A DNA stretch of 64,000 nt from Megamerina dolium (GCA_963854835.1 OY978525.1:44665554-44729553), one strand, 5' to 3'; positions 43,454 to 55,098 are shown, counted from the stretch's first letter. Notes: generated by a model not told the origin, from the sequence alone. Made by a program: numbers and translations.

Positions 43454-44404
43454 TCATGGGCCCCCGTAGATCCCCTGAGTTTTTTCCAACTCTTTGCGTT
43501 TGTAACAGTCGGCAATCCTTTGTCCGGGCTTCATGCAAAAGAAACATTTAGCTTCGGGCTTACTCCGATCAGGCCCTACATTTTCCTGGCTTCTCTTACT
43601 ATGGCCTGTTTTTAGAGTATGTTTCCCTTGCGGATTTGTGGATGACGTACAAGATAGATTGAACTCAAGCCCATATTGCTTACATTTAAAACAGAAGAGC
43701 GTATTTTTCCTTTTAAAATAATCGTCCCTGATGTGTCCCTTCTTGTCGCAGAAGGAAAAGGTAGAAACTTTCCTTTGGTGATTTTGGAGATTTACTTTAT
43801 TCTCTTGGTACTGATCTGCCTTCGGTGGCACCATACTATTCCTGTTGTGGTGGAACGCTACTACGTTACCTGTTTGGCTCATGAGAATTTAATGGTGTAT
43901 TGAGACTTACATTTGGCTCCCATATTGAGCAGATAGTGCTGTTGCCCTCTTTCTTGCAGGATACTCGTATTTAGGGCTTCCTCTGCTAGTTCCTCTAACG
44001 TACCTTTCTTGCTTAACATATGGATTCTAAACATTAGCTCACTAAGACCTGTTACAAATGATTTCTTTGCGGACGTCTCTAGCTCCTGCAGTAGTGCTTG
44101 GTCCCCTTTTCCCCCATATGAGACCTTCACACAATGGGTTGCGGCGGTTTCCAGTTGGTCTTATCTTGGCGAATGCACTTATACTTTCCTGTGGTAATTG
44201 CCGTGCAAACTAAATTTGGCGAGTGATGGGTTCTAGCTGGATTATTTTCAGGTATGTGTTTCTTAGAAGTATATATAAATGGCAAATTTTTGGCGAATTC
44301 CAAATTAAATGCGTCTCCGTATAGACGTTGCTTTATGCAGGATATGAAGTCTTCCAACTCATCCGGTTTTCTGGGAACGACGGGGCAATGAAATCCGACA
44401 TCGA
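43454..44404 (-). pseudogene. Gypsy-B Gag remnant
   Basis: In minus sense the Gag core is at 43,880-44,400 (E-L-E-D-F-I-S-C-I-K-Q-R, then F-V-T-G-L-S-E-L-M-F-R). Zinc-finger blocks F-S-F-C-D-K-K-G-H and C-F-F-C-M-K-P-G-Q-R-I-A-D-C follow at 43,510-43,750. Frames change at about 44,130 and 43,880. The N-terminus is lost at the LINE boundary at 44,404. Confidence 0.75.
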
Positions 44405-44407
44405 GGG

Positions 44408-45103
44408 GTGATGAGCGGGGTGGGCAATTTGGTAAGATTGTTAACCCAGCGAACTCACAGTCCTCGCATGCGGCACCTGGGCCGAGCGGTCTTGGCACAG
44501 CGCCTAAACGTCGGGCTGAACAGGCAAAGGGCGAGGAAGACTTACGCTCAAGTAGCGGAAGCTGACCTCGTTATGGGAGTCATGGACTTGTCACTAGAGG
44601 GGCTTCTGGAGGATGCTCATCTGAGTACCTTCAAGGTATCTTTGTTGGATGCCATGGAGTCCCTTGAAGACGATGTCAATGACATTGGATTTGTCGGCAG
44701 GGCAAGGGTGGAGAGCGGATTGATTGTACTAAGGTGCAAAAATCAGCTATCCAAGCAATGGCTGTGCAAGACAGTGGAGCACCTAACCGGTTTGTGGGAG
44801 GGTGCGAAGCTCAAATGTGACAGCCTAACTGCCTTGTCGACAAAGAGGAAGATGGTGATTGTTGCTCATGGCAATGCTGTGGCCAGCGACATCATCCTCA
44901 GAAGGCTGCAGCGCCAGAACGTCTGTGTGAAGGACACTTCCAAATGGAGTGTTATCCGCACAGAAGGGTTTGGCGAGGCAGAAAGGGCAAGTGTCATACT
45001 CACCGTGCTGTGTCCTAAGAAGGACGCGGAGGCCATCAGGATCGCAGGGGGAGACTCAACTCTTGAACAGGCCGTCGTTATATTCCAGAAAGATGCAGTA
45101 TGA
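44408..45103 (+). CDS. LINE ORF1 protein (DUF4780-like)
   Basis: A 231-codon frame with M-S-G-V-G-N at the start, then a basic, Arg-rich leader and R-K-T-Y-A-Q-V-A-E-A-D. The remainder (about residues 60-225) looks like the DUF4780-type ORF1 domain of I/LOA LINEs: an RNA-binding-like fold with G-L-W-E-G-A-K-L-K-C and V-L-C-P-K-K-D-A-E-A. It overlaps the next frame by a few nucleotides, the close spacing seen between ORFs of such LINEs. It would bind the element's RNA (inference). Confidence 0.72.
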   Translation: MMSGVGNLVRLLTQRTHSPRMRHLGRAVLAQRLNVGLNRQRARKTYAQVAEADLVMGVMDLSLEGLLEDAHLSTFKVSLLDAMESLEDDVNDIGFVGRARVESGLIVLRCKNQLSKQWLCKTVEHLTGLWEGAKLKCDSLTALSTKRKMVIVAHGNAVASDIILRRLQRQNVCVKDTSKWSVIRTEGFGEAERASVILTVLCPKKDAEAIRIAGGDSTLEQAVVIFQKDAV

Positions 45104-46037
45104 GGGGTGCGACGCGGCTCCTAGCGTGGGGCTAGTGGCAGATTCTACAACGAAGAAGCCATTAGGGCGGGAGGTGGTCCCGCGCCAGGAACCACTAAAT
45201 GTGTGTCAACTCAATATTCAGCACAGCAAAGCAGCATCAGCAATGATGGTGCGGAGCTTCGATGAGGATGAACTTGACATTGCACTGGTTCAGGAGCCCT
45301 GGATCCTTCATGGAAGGATCAAAGGCCTATCTGCACAAAATACCACCTTGTTTTATCCACAAACAGAGGGGAAGTTGAGGACATGCATTTTAGTTAGACA
45401 TGGGATACGTGCGATTCTAATGTCTAACTTGTGCTCACCGGATCTCACAGTAGTGAGAATAGGTGACGGTGCGGGATCATTTATGATCGCATCAGCATAC
45501 CTTCCGTACGATTTTCCAGACGGACCACCTTCAAGAGAGGTGGAAGCTCTAGTGAGATTCTGTAATGGAAATGGGGTTGGTCTGATCTTAGGCTGCGATG
45601 CCAATGCGCACAGTTCTGTGTGGGGCAGCAGCAATGAAAACTATAGAGGAGAGTGTCTACTCGAATTTATAGAAAGATTTGGTCTACAAGTTGACAATAG
45701 GGGAACAGAACCGACCTTTGTCGACGCACGTCGTTGCGAGGTTATTGATGTTACTCTGACGAATGTCAAAATGTTGGATAGGAATTTGGATTGGAGCGTT
45801 GTGGATAGACTAACCACGTCGGACCACAGGGCTATTCAGTTTGGGGTTACGTCCGATAAAAGACATAGGTACGACTGTAGAATGGTAAGGATAACGGAAC
45901 GAACGGATTGTTCAAGGTACTACGAAGTTATTGAGGAATTATTGCCAGGGTGGTTTAAGAGACCTAGTACAACCGCAGATGTTGAGTATCAGGTGAGGGC
46001 TATCAGCTCAGCTGATGAAGACTCTACGCAATCGTAA
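45099..46037 (+). CDS. LINE ORF2 N-terminal part: AP endonuclease
   Basis: The frame opens at ATGAGG near 45,100 and continues to 46,037. Endonuclease motifs are L-N-V-C-Q-L-N-I-Q-H-S-K (about 45,197), V-Q-E-P-W (catalytic Glu, about 45,289), G-C-D-A-N-A-H-S-S-V-W-G (about 45,594) and T-S-D-H-R-A-I (about 45,816). All catalytic residues are present. A TAA at 46,035-46,037 ends the frame before the reverse transcriptase. The protein nicks genomic DNA at the insertion site (known for the family). Confidence 0.83.
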   Translation, partial: YEGCDAAPSVGLVADSTTKKPLGREVVPRQEPLNVCQLNIQHSKAASAMMVRSFDEDELDIALVQEPWILHGRIKGLSAQNTTLFYPQTEGKLRTCILVRHGIRAILMSNLCSPDLTVVRIGDGAGSFMIASAYLPYDFPDGPPSREVEALVRFCNGNGVGLILGCDANAHSSVWGSSNENYRGECLLEFIERFGLQVDNRGTEPTFVDARRCEVIDVTLTNVKMLDRNLDWSVVDRLTTSDHRAIQFGVTSDKRHRYDCRMVRITERTDCSRYYEVIEELLPGWFKRPSTTADVEYQVRAISSADEDSTQS

Positions 46038-46203
46038 AAGGAAAACATGAAGGAAATTCTTCTCAAATATGCAAGATATGACCGATCTATGTAGATTACA
46101 GAGGATTATACCAAAGGACCCGGTGTCAAAGTTGGGATTAATTCGCAAAACGAATTGATCTTTTACAGAGACAATCGGAGAATCACTGAAATACCTAATT
46201 GAG

Positions 46204-46690
46204 GTGCATTTTCCAGGAAGCTTTAGATCGGAAGATCCTTGGGAAGCCACCCGCAAGGGTGCAAACAGGAATGAAAGATTGGAAGCTGAAAGGATAGTCA
46301 CCAGAGATGGAGTGATAAACGCCATTAAGCGTTTCTGGCCATTCAAAACAGTGGGTACAGACGGGATATTTCCAGCCCTACTTCAGTGGGGTGCAGAAGC
46401 TCTAGTAGACAGGCTTCTGGAAATATTTACTACTTGCCTGGCTACAGGATATATCCCGACTCAATGGAGAGAGACTAAGGTTGTCTTTCTTCCAAAGCCG
46501 GGAAAAAGGGACTACTCAGAGGCTAAATCTTTCGGCTGGTTAGCAGTACCGGCGGACTACATGGAAAGAACAACGCTGACAAAACTACTTAGCAGGTGTC
46601 AGCACGCATACAGAGCTGGCAAGTCCACTAAAACGGCCCTGCACGAACTCGTTCGCGTACCGGAGAGAGAATTGTTTTGTGGAGGGATAT
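46204..46690 (+). pseudogene. LINE ORF2 reverse transcriptase, first part
   Basis: It contains R-D-G-V-I-N-A-I-K-R-F, G-T-D-G-I-F-P-A-L-L-Q, P-T-Q-W-R-E-T-K-V-V-F-L-P-K-P-G-K, and Q-H-A-Y-R-A-G-K-S-T-K-T-A-L. This is the fingers region of the RT. It is broken off by the RTE insertion at 46,702 and continues at 49,262. Confidence 0.8.
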
Positions 46691-46701
46691 CTATGTCTAC
46701 T

Positions 46702-49261
46702 GTTTTTTTTTTTCATTGGGGGATTTTTTATATGGCGGGTCCCAAACCCAACGCACAACTTCTAACCGAGGAGATTTTCGCCACAAACTTCAGCCGCCTC
46801 CCAGCGGGTGCCAGGAGAACGTTGCCCGGTGGTCGCCACATGGAAGGCCCCCATTAATAATAATGAAGACGCCATCACATGGTGAGCAGGGCAAGCTACA
46901 TGACTACCCCTCATTAACAAATAAACGTATCATCACATAGCGCTCAGATCAGACTACATGACATCCAGTGAGTTGACTTGCGATGAGTTCGAAAAAGATT
47001 GGGCTAGCCCCATCCGGTTGAGGCAGTTAGACACGTTACCTTGTGAAAACACCACCGGACTACCTTGTTGGAGCTAAGGTGAGCACACGTTACTGTGTCG
47101 CAAATAAGAGAAGTCCCACACAGAGAAAGCTCGACGTCAGTAAGCTGCGATCACCAGAGACATCAGATGCATTTTCCACTCGACTATCGGATCTGCTTAT
47201 GCAGAACACTCCCCCACTTGATGATACATGCGCACGGTGGACAGATATATCCCACTCCATGACTACTGCTGCCGAGGAGGTAATCGGTTATTACCGGCCT
47301 CTGAGGAGTGAGTGGTATGATCAGGAGAGTCGCGACGCTACCGCAGAGAAAGACGCCGCCTACAGAAGAACCCTCCGTTCAGGAGCAACGCGAGCTGTTA
47401 AGGAGCGCTACAGAGAGAAAAGGAGTGCAGAGACGTCTTTTCAGGCGCAAGAAAAGAGAACAAGAAAGACGCGAGTGTGAGGAGATAGAGATGTGTACCG
47501 ACAAGAATGAGACTCGAAAATTCTTCGAAAAGATCAAGCGCCTGAGTGGCGGTTTAAATCCCGGAACCTCTTCTTGTCGTGATGGAAGTGGGACTCTGGT
47601 TACAGAGTGTACTGAGCCTATGGATGGAACACTTCTCTACGTTACTGAATGGCGATGCTACAAACAATTCCCACAGTGGAGGGGATTGCCCGATAACCCC
47701 GATTACAGATGATGGTGTTGATGTTCCACCACCCGACTATGACGAGGTTGAAACGGCCATTTTAAGGCTGAAGAACAACAAAGCTGCAGGTGCTGATGGC
47801 CTGCCTGCCGAGTTGTTTAGACCGGAAATGAGCTGCTCGCCTGCATGCACCAGCTCATAAGCAGAATATGGTCGGATGAAAGCATGCCTGATGATTGGAG
47901 GCTCAGTGTTCTCTGTCCTGTACATAAAAAAGGAGACCCCACAATCTGCGCCAACAACCGTGGAATAAGTCTCCTGAGTATCGCATACAAGGTCCTATCG
48001 AGCGTATTGTGTGAAAGATTGCAGCCCATGCTCCACAACCTGATTGGACCTTATCAGTGTGGCTTCAGACCTGGTAAATCTACCATCGACCAAATTTTAA
48101 CACTGCGCCAAATCCTGGAGAAGACCCAAGAAAAACAGATCGACACACACCACCTATTTGTTGATTATAAAGCCGCTTTCGACAGTCCGGTAAGGGATTA
48201 CCTCTACGCAACAATGTCTGAGTTCGGTATTCCTGCAAAGCTCATTCGACTTTGTAGAATGACACTGCACAGCGTGACTCCCGTTGTGCAGTGAAAATTG
48301 GGAAGGACCTCTCCGCACGGGGTTTCAGACAAGGTGATTCGTTATCGTGCGACTTCTTCAATCTTATTATTGAGAAAATAATACGAGCTGCTGATCTACG
48401 ACATAATGGCACTATCTTCAACAAAAGTGTCATGTTGTTAGCGTATGCCGACGATATTGACATAATCGGCATGAACACGCGAGCAGTCAGTGCAGCATTA
48501 TCAGAGTTAGAAAAAGAGTCGCGTCGGATGGGTCTTACGGTGATCGAGGGCAAGACGAAGTATCTAATGTCAATAAACAAAGAGTCCCGGCGTCTTGGAC
48601 AGCACGTCACTGTTGACAACTACGCTTTTGAAGTAGTAAGGGACTTTGTCTATCTTGGAACCAGCATTAACAGCAGTAATGACGTCAGCCTGGAGATCAT
48701 GCGAAGGATAACTCTTGCTAACAGATGTTACTTTGGACTGAGTCAGCAATTGAGAAGTCGAGCCATCTCTCGAAGAACGAAAACTACACTCTACAAGTCT
48801 CTCATCATGCCTGTCCTAACATATGGTGCTGAATCCTGGACAATTTCCACCACGGATAAGCGAATGCTTGGAGTTTTCGAGAGAAAAGTCCTACGCAAGA
48901 ACTTTTGACCTATTTGCGTTGGTGGCGAGTACCGAATAAGGTACAACCATGAGCTGTACGAGCTGTATGCCGATATTGACATAGTAAACCGCATCAAAAT
49001 CCAGCGGCTGCGCTGGCTAGGTCATGTCGAGCGAATAGAAGAACACGCTCCAGCTAAGAAGGTGTTATATTCGGAACCCGCTGGAGGACGACTCAGAAGA
49101 AGAAGACCTAACCTACGGTGGAAAGACCAAGTACTGGAGAACCTGACGGCGCTTGGAATTTCTAACTGGCGCCAGCTAGCGAAGAACAGAGATGGCTGGC
49201 GAAGCATATTATATTCGGCCTAAATCGATATTCGGTTGTTATGGCCACATAAGTAAGTAAG
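46702..49261 (+). mobile_element. RTE-like LINE with 5' inversion, inserted in a LINE
   Basis: The first ~330 bp (46,720-47,040) are the reverse complement of the RTE leader seen at 9,250-9,480. After that, plus-strand RTE coding runs to the (TAAG)n tail at 49,247-49,261. An imperfect 14-bp TSD is visible: TATCTATGTCTACT (46,688-46,701) and TATCAATGTCTAGT (49,262-49,275). Confidence 0.85.
47043..49221 (+). pseudogene. RTE-like reverse transcriptase, near-complete but broken
   Basis: This is the most complete RTE coding region in the window. It holds the linker (47,043-47,480) and the RT start with N-N-K-A-A-G-A-D-G-L-P (47,775). Then come L-C-P-V-H-K-K-G-D, Y-Q-C-G-F-R-P-G-K-S-T-I-D-Q and V-D-Y-K-A-A-F-D at 47,845-48,294, then G-F-R-Q-G-D-S-L-S-C-D and A-Y-A-D-D-I-D (48,438) with both catalytic Asp. 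The C-terminus is T-Y-G-A-E-S-W and R-L-R-W-L-G-H-V-E-R. Frameshifts at about 47,470, 47,710, 47,860 and 48,295 and a stop at 48,906 inactivate it. Confidence 0.87.
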
Positions 49262-50420
49262 TATCAATGTCTAGTTTTATGGATATAGAAGGTGCCTTCG
49301 ATAAGATTGGTTTCTATAAGCTGAGGATGGCCCTTGCTACTCGTGAAGTCAGCCAAACTATTATAAGGTGGGTGGCTGAGGAAAAGGGCAATAAACTTAA
49401 ACCGTCGGTTATGCAGATGACATAGCGGTAACGATGAGCGGTAAGTTCCTGGACACCATTTATGATACCATGAGAGGTGCACTCAAAATAGTTGAAGGAT
49501 GGTGCACGGAACAAGGTCTCTCTGTAAATGGTAATAAGTCGGAAACAGTAATCTTTACTAAAAGGAGGACTGGACTAACAATAGACCCTCTTTGGCTTTT
49601 TGGATCGAACATCAACGTCTCCAAGGAAGTAAAATATCTAGGTGTCATCCTGGAGAACAAGCTGACTTGGAATAGAAGAAGACTTGGAGATCCAGAAGGA
49701 CAAGCGGGTGTTCGGTTTCATGTGGGGAATTACTCCCAGAGCAGCGCACTGGATCTACACAACGATGGCAAGACCCTTAATAACGTATGCTGCTGTGATC
49801 TTGTGGCCTAAGGTCACCCAAAAGACCGCGAAAAGCAAGTTAGATAGGGTGCAAAGAACGGCTTGTATTGGGATTACCGGAGCTATCCGGACGACCCCAG
49901 TAGAAGCATTGGAAGTCTTTCTCGGGCTGCTGCCGTTGGACTTGCATATTATGAAGTCAGCGGCATTAACAGCATTACGTCTGAAGACAACCAATAATTG
50001 GTATGGATTCGGCACGGAGATAGGGCACAGGAGCATCCTGTCACTGTTATATAGCCGTGTAAAGGAGGTGCAAACGGCAATGGAGGGAATGGGTAGGCTG
50101 AAGATGACTGAAAAGTCACACACATGGCAGAGCGTGTGCTGGAATCTTCTCTAAAGAGTTGGGACTGGCATGCACTCTGAATGTGGGAAGATACGTATCG
50201 GCCTATTAAGCAGAAATGCATGGAAGAGGCAGAGACAGCGGCGCACTTAGTGTGCCAGTGTCCTGCATTGGCAAGCAGGAGGATGTCCATACTGGGTCGC
50301 CAATTTTTTGATGAACTCGGAATGTGGAACATACCCCACAAAGACATGCTTGAAATAACGCGTGATGTTATTATGAGGAAGGAAGTAGAAGAATTCTCCA
50401 ACCGAAAAACTAATTAACAC
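49262..50420 (+). pseudogene. LINE ORF2 reverse transcriptase, second part and C-terminus
   Basis: It resumes with M-D-I-E-G-A-F-D-K-I (catalytic region A). A deletion removes the usual P-Q-G-G...S-P-L-L segment, and V-G-Y-A-D-D-I-A follows at about 49,412 in another frame. Then come the C-terminal domain R-V-F-G-F-M-W-G-I-T-P, R-V-Q-R-T-A-C-I-G-I-T-G-A-I-R-T-T-P, and a Cys-rich end [16 protein letters not shown] at about 50,225. An RNase H core is not seen. It resembles the older LINE at 12.7-14.2 kb. Confidence 0.8.
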
Positions 50421-50448
50421 ACGATTTGAGGGACGAAAAGGGCCCATA

Positions 50449-50667
<219 letters not shown>

Positions 50668-50684
50668 CGTTTACAATTTCCCTT

Positions 50685-51450
50685 TTACTTGCGACTTGCG
50701 TGCATAAGAACGCTATTATGTTGCATTACATCTCGAATTATTTTAGGATAAATATCTCCACCACTTAGCAAATCGACTTGATCGCTTTTGTAGATAAACT
50801 TATCGGCCAAGGGTATATTTGGGATATATTTGTAAATGGAAAGATCGAGAAAACAATTAGGGAAATTTCCGGTAGGCTTATTTAAATTAAATATAATAAC
50901 TTGTAATATAAAATTGGGGTCATGAGGTGAGCTTAAAATGAGGGCACAAACCTTTGATTCTTTTGCACAAATCGGGAATCCTCTCCGTTTATATTTCTTG
51001 GAGAGATTTTTAACATCTTTTAAAAGTGTTCTGTTACAGAACTGCTTCCAGAACATGGGTCATCAATACACGAGCATGAAATATTGAGTTTTTATGGTAT
51101 ACGGAGATCAAAGCGGTTTCTAACAAAACACGTTTTGTACCTGATGCAAAACAGAATTGAATTTGAGTAGCGTTTGAAGTAGAAAGATTCATCTGTTGTG
51201 TGGTGTTTTGTAATCGTGAGCTTTGCAATTGATGAGCATTTGCCAGACTACTGGGGGATGAGGGTTAAGATCATTTCCAGAGTCATAGACAATGTTGGTG
51301 GTTTGGTCTTTACAATGTAAGAGCGTATTGTGCAAATCTGAAGTCTGCGCACAGTTGACTAGCAATTATTCAGAAATTGGGACATAATCTGATGGGATGT
51401 TCTTGCGAGTTGCATAGTTTGCATGACGATTTCGAAATATTCGTACTGAA
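50685..51450 (-). pseudogene. BEL Gag end and protease region (left arm)
   Basis: Minus-strand blocks: S-S-C-K-L-C-N-S-Q-Q-H-P-I-R-L-C (Gag zinc finger, about 51,400 in mirror of 59,350), Q-L-Q-S-S-R-L-Q-N-T-T-Q-Q near 51,228, then L-L-E-T-A-L-I-S-V at 51,110, and D-Q-V-D-L-L-S-G-G-D-I-Y-P-K-I-I near 50,760. The last is the V-D-L-L-L-G-A-D segment expected of BEL proteases. Frameshifts separate them. The protease Asp motif is not clearly kept. Confidence 0.68.
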
Positions 51451-51652
51451 TGATTTCATAATCCTATTGGAGTTATTGGGTTGAAAAGTAGTTGGTTCTA
51501 CAACATTTCGAAATTTCAGATTTATTTGTAATTAAACAAATCGTTTAATAACTTAACTTTAAAGAGAAACTCGAATAATAAAATTTTAAATATTCATTTC
51601 AATCAATTTTAATACGTGTTTTGTTCACAAATTTTGTTATAATTTTTAATAT

Positions 51653-52091
51653 TGTAACGAGTATCGATAGTTGATTACTCATCACTATTGTGACTGACTC
51701 TATTGGCAGCATCGAAACGAATGTCAACAAAAAGAAATAAGCGATAACCAGAACAAGCCAACGAGAAAGGAAGAGAAGAATCTCGATAAAGGAAGATTCT
51801 GGGGTGTTGCCAACAGAGTATAAATAGAGCCAGTGTTGAGAATTGACAATCAATCTGCTTCCGAACGTGATTGCGAAAACATTGATACAGAGGCAAAAGT
51901 TGCAAGTACATTTAAGTGTTATAGTAAATAGTTGATTGTAAACAGTGTTGATTGTAAATAGAGATTATTAAATAAATTGTTGCTGTATATAGTGGTATAA
52001 AATAAGTGTTGCAGTTATCATTAACAGAATCCAGTGATCGAACAAGGTAATTCAAATAGAATTAAACGTTCACAGAATAAAAACGTAACAA
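51653..52091 (+). repeat. 5' LTR of Gypsy-A2
   Basis: 439 bp, TGT...ACA ends. It differs from the 3' LTR by two substitutions and by 46 bp (51,862-51,907 region) that the 3' LTR lacks. Confidence 0.95.
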
Positions 52092-52093
52092 TT

Positions 52094-52112
52094 GGTGTCA
52101 GAAGTGGGATTC
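52094..52112 (+). promoter_or_regulatory. tRNA-Leu primer-binding site of Gypsy-A2
   Basis: TGGTGTCAGAAGTGGGATT, 2 nt after the LTR, the same as in Gypsy-A1. Confidence 0.88.
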
Positions 52113-52119
52113 TGTAAAG

Positions 52120-53577
52120 ATGGTGAAAATTGACCAACTAAAAGTGGACCAGCTTAAAAAGCTGTTGGTAGAGATGAATCTATCGTCATCAGGTGCAAAG
52201 GCGGAACTGCTGGTGAGGCTGAGGAAAGCCATGGAGGCTAAGGGAATTAATGTAGAAGAACATGAGTTCTTTGAGGAAGACGATATACATGCAGTTGTGC
52301 ACGCCGAGGAAGAGAGCAAGGTAGATTCGAGTGGTCAACTCATGGAATTTATGAAATCCATGATGCAACAGCAGCAGCAGCAACTGCAAGGAATTAATGC
52401 GAAGCTACAAGAACACTCGGCTGAATTGCGTATGGAAAGTCAAGGAAATGCGTCTCGCATTGACTCCAAGTTTCAAGAACATTCGGTACGTCAAGAAAAC
52501 GCTATGGGAGAATTCCAGAAAACAATTGACTCCAAGCTTCAAGAACATTCGGCTCGTCAAGAACATGTCATCGAAAAACTACAAAAGGGAATTGAGATTA
52601 GATTTCAGGAAATTTCCGGAACTATTAATGACAAAGTCACAGAGCTGAAAGAACATGTGGATGATTTGGATGATAAGCTGAAGGAACATGTAGACAGACA
52701 TGATGACTTGGAAGAAAAGCTTGAGAAATTAGAGCGCGAACTTAATAAAATAAAAATAAGTGGAGCAACCACATCAGTGATAAGAGAGTCAACTACAATT
52801 AAACTAAAGCCACCAACATTTGACGGAAGCACGCCATTCAATATCTTTAAGCTTCAATTCGAGACAACAGCTTCGAAGAATCAATGGGATGACAGCGACA
52901 AGACTGCTGCTTTAATAGTCGCATTAAAAGGTAATGCTTCCGAGGTGTTACAGATGGTTCCAGAGAAAGATCGTGGTAGCTATCAGACACTGATGGACAC
53001 GCTCCAGCGGAAATATGGAAATTAATACAAGAGTCAATTACATCGAGTGGAATTGAGATCGCGAGTGCAACGGAGTAATGAGAACCTTCAGGAATTCGCT
53101 TCCGATATTGAGCGCTTATGTCATCTAGCGTTCTCCGGTAATTCGGAAGAGTTCGTCGAAAAAATAAAAATAGAGGCATTCATAGATGGCATACGTGATG
53201 GAGAGACAAAGCGTGCCCTAGTCATGTCACCAAGGAATACTTATGCCGAAACAGTCAGTAGTGCATTGACGTTTGAAGCCGCCAGTTTGATGTGTCGACC
53301 AATGCCACGGGTACGCCAACTAGAAACAGAAACAGCAGATCTGGTTGAAGCAGTGTGTCAGGCATTCAAATCTGTAGTGCAGCCTGAAGGAAGAACAACA
53401 GGTCGACGCGAAATCAAAATTACTGGTAAGTGCTTTATTTGCGAGAAACCAGGACACATGGCGCGTGACTGCCGTCTACGACGAAAGTGATCAAGATCGA
53501 ATTCTCCAGGAAGACAAAAGAAGGAGAATAAGGTGGATAGCGATCGCTCCACTAACACAAATCCATCGTTAAACTAA
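52120..53577 (+). pseudogene. gag: Gypsy-A2 Gag with two internal stops
   Basis: A 485-codon frame from ATG 52,120 to TAA 53,575-53,577. It has the same architecture as Gypsy-A1 Gag: SAP-like N-terminus, Gln run, coiled coil, Gag core and zinc knuckle C-F-I-C-E-K-P-G-H-M-A-R-D-C (His kept). The coiled coil is 36 codons longer through extra copies of a Q-E-H-S-x-R-Q-E-type unit and an extra K-E-H-V-D unit. TAA at 53,023-53,025 replaces a Glu codon of A1, and TGA at 53,488-53,490 replaces an Arg codon. The Trp codon mutated in A1 is intact here. Confidence 0.93.
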
Positions 53578-53610
53578 ATCGAGTCAGTTCAGCGGGGCGT
53601 GAACTGACTC
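53568..53610 (+). promoter_or_regulatory. Programmed -1 frameshift signal of Gypsy-A2
   Basis: GTTAAAC at 53,568-53,574, spacer TAAATC, stem GAGTCAGTTCA (53,581-53,591) with TGAACTGACTC (53,600-53,610). One loop base differs from A1 and the stem is unchanged. Confidence 0.85.
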
Positions 53611-53615
53611 CAACA

Positions 53616-55098
53616 GTGGGTTGCCCCATCATTCACATTTCACAACTACAGCGTGTGCCAAGCAGCTTGACTATTGATGGAAAATTGGACAATATGGAAT
53701 TCATGTTAACTCTGGACACTGGTGCATCACATTCTATAATCAAGAGCGATTTGGTAAAGAGGTTTGAGCCTTTAATGGGAATAAAATTGCATACAGCAAC
53801 GGGTGAGAATGCACAATTCTGGGTAAGATAAAGAAACGAGTATCTATTGGAAATTGCACATGGGAACATGAATTCATTGTGGCCGACATCATCGATGACG
53901 TAATAATTGGTGTTGATTTTATGATTGACAACGGATTTACGTTAGATTTAAATCAACGGATACTGCGCTATGCAAATGTCGAACTACCATTGAACATCGG
54001 TTACAAGCGTAGTGGGAACATCAAACGAGCACTGGCATGTCAACGCCAAGAGGTTCCAGCAAAATCAGAAGCTGTGATATGGGCACAGATGAATGTGGAT
54101 GATGGGACAGGCAAGTTGTGGTTAGTAGAAGCAGATAAAGAAATACAAAATAAAAACATCATACTTGGTAGGACGTTAGTGGAACCTAAAGAAAATGGAA
54201 TAGTACCTGTGCGAATATTAAATCCAACTAATACATCTACAGTTGTGAAGAAAGGAATGGTGATTGGTCATTGCCAGGAAGTTACTGCCATAGTAGACTG
54301 CGAAAAGGGTTCGTCGATAAAAAGTGGAAGATCAGGAACTGTCAGAGCGGAAATAAAAGCACAGATGGAAGAATGGGCAGGTGTGCTTACCAACCAGCAA
54401 AAAGAAAAGGCTTTACAACTATTGGAGAAGTACAGTTCAATCTTTTCTTCAAATGGAAAAACTGGAGGACGAACAACCAAGAGATATGCCGTATGCTGGG
54501 TATATACAAAACTCGTACAACACCTTTGCATCCACAATCTGATGGCATGGTAGAACGATTTAACCGTACCTTGGAGGAATATTTGAGAAAAGTCGCAGAT
54601 AAATACCAAAGAGACTGGGATGTACATATACCAATGTTCCTCATGGCATATCGATGTGCACAACATGATACGACGGCTACTACACCGGCAATGGCAATTT
54701 TTGGAAACGAGTTAATACTGCCAGCTGATTTAAAATTTGGAGTCATAACACCAACGAAATCAACCGAAAGTAATTATACTAGCGAAAAGCGGGAACAGTT
54801 GGATGAAGTACACCAGTTCATCAGAGAGCGGTCGCAGATGATAAGCGATAAGATGAAGGCCAGGTATGACTTGAAAGCAAATTCAAAAGGGTTCTATGAA
54901 GGAGAGCTTGTAATGCTTCATAATCCACAACGAAAGAAAGGCCTGTCTCCTAAACTACAGACTCATTGGGAAGGACCATATGAGATTATAGCAAAGATAA
55001 ATGACGTAGTGTATCGCATTCAAGGTGCCTGGAATAAAAGAGCAAAGTTTAAAGTAGTGCACTTGGAGCGACTTGCGCCATATCGAGGGGAAGTATAA
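53616..55098 (+). pseudogene. pol: Gypsy-A2 Pol, frameshifted and deleted
   Basis: The protease keeps DTGAS. A 1-nt loss in an A run at about 53,817 shifts the frame just after it. The following linker is open (53,879-54,480). Then about 2,062 bp present in A1 (all of RT and RNase H and most of integrase) are missing, with a CCA microhomology at the junction near 54,478. The remaining integrase C-terminal part, L-H-P-Q-S-D-G-M-V-E-R-F to the final A-P-Y-R-G-E-V, is open to 55,098. This copy depends on others for mobility, if mobile at all. Confidence 0.93.

Larger units (their letters stand above)
39361..44404 (-). mobile_element. Second gypsy lineage (Gypsy-B), degenerate and interrupted
   Basis: On the minus strand Gag, protease, RT, RNase H and integrase follow in Ty3/Gypsy order from 44,404 to 39,441. 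No LTR is seen. The right end is cut at the start of the I/LOA-type LINE (44,405). An RTE copy (40,352-42,045) sits between RNase H and integrase. The protein sequence is unlike Gypsy-A. Confidence 0.82.
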
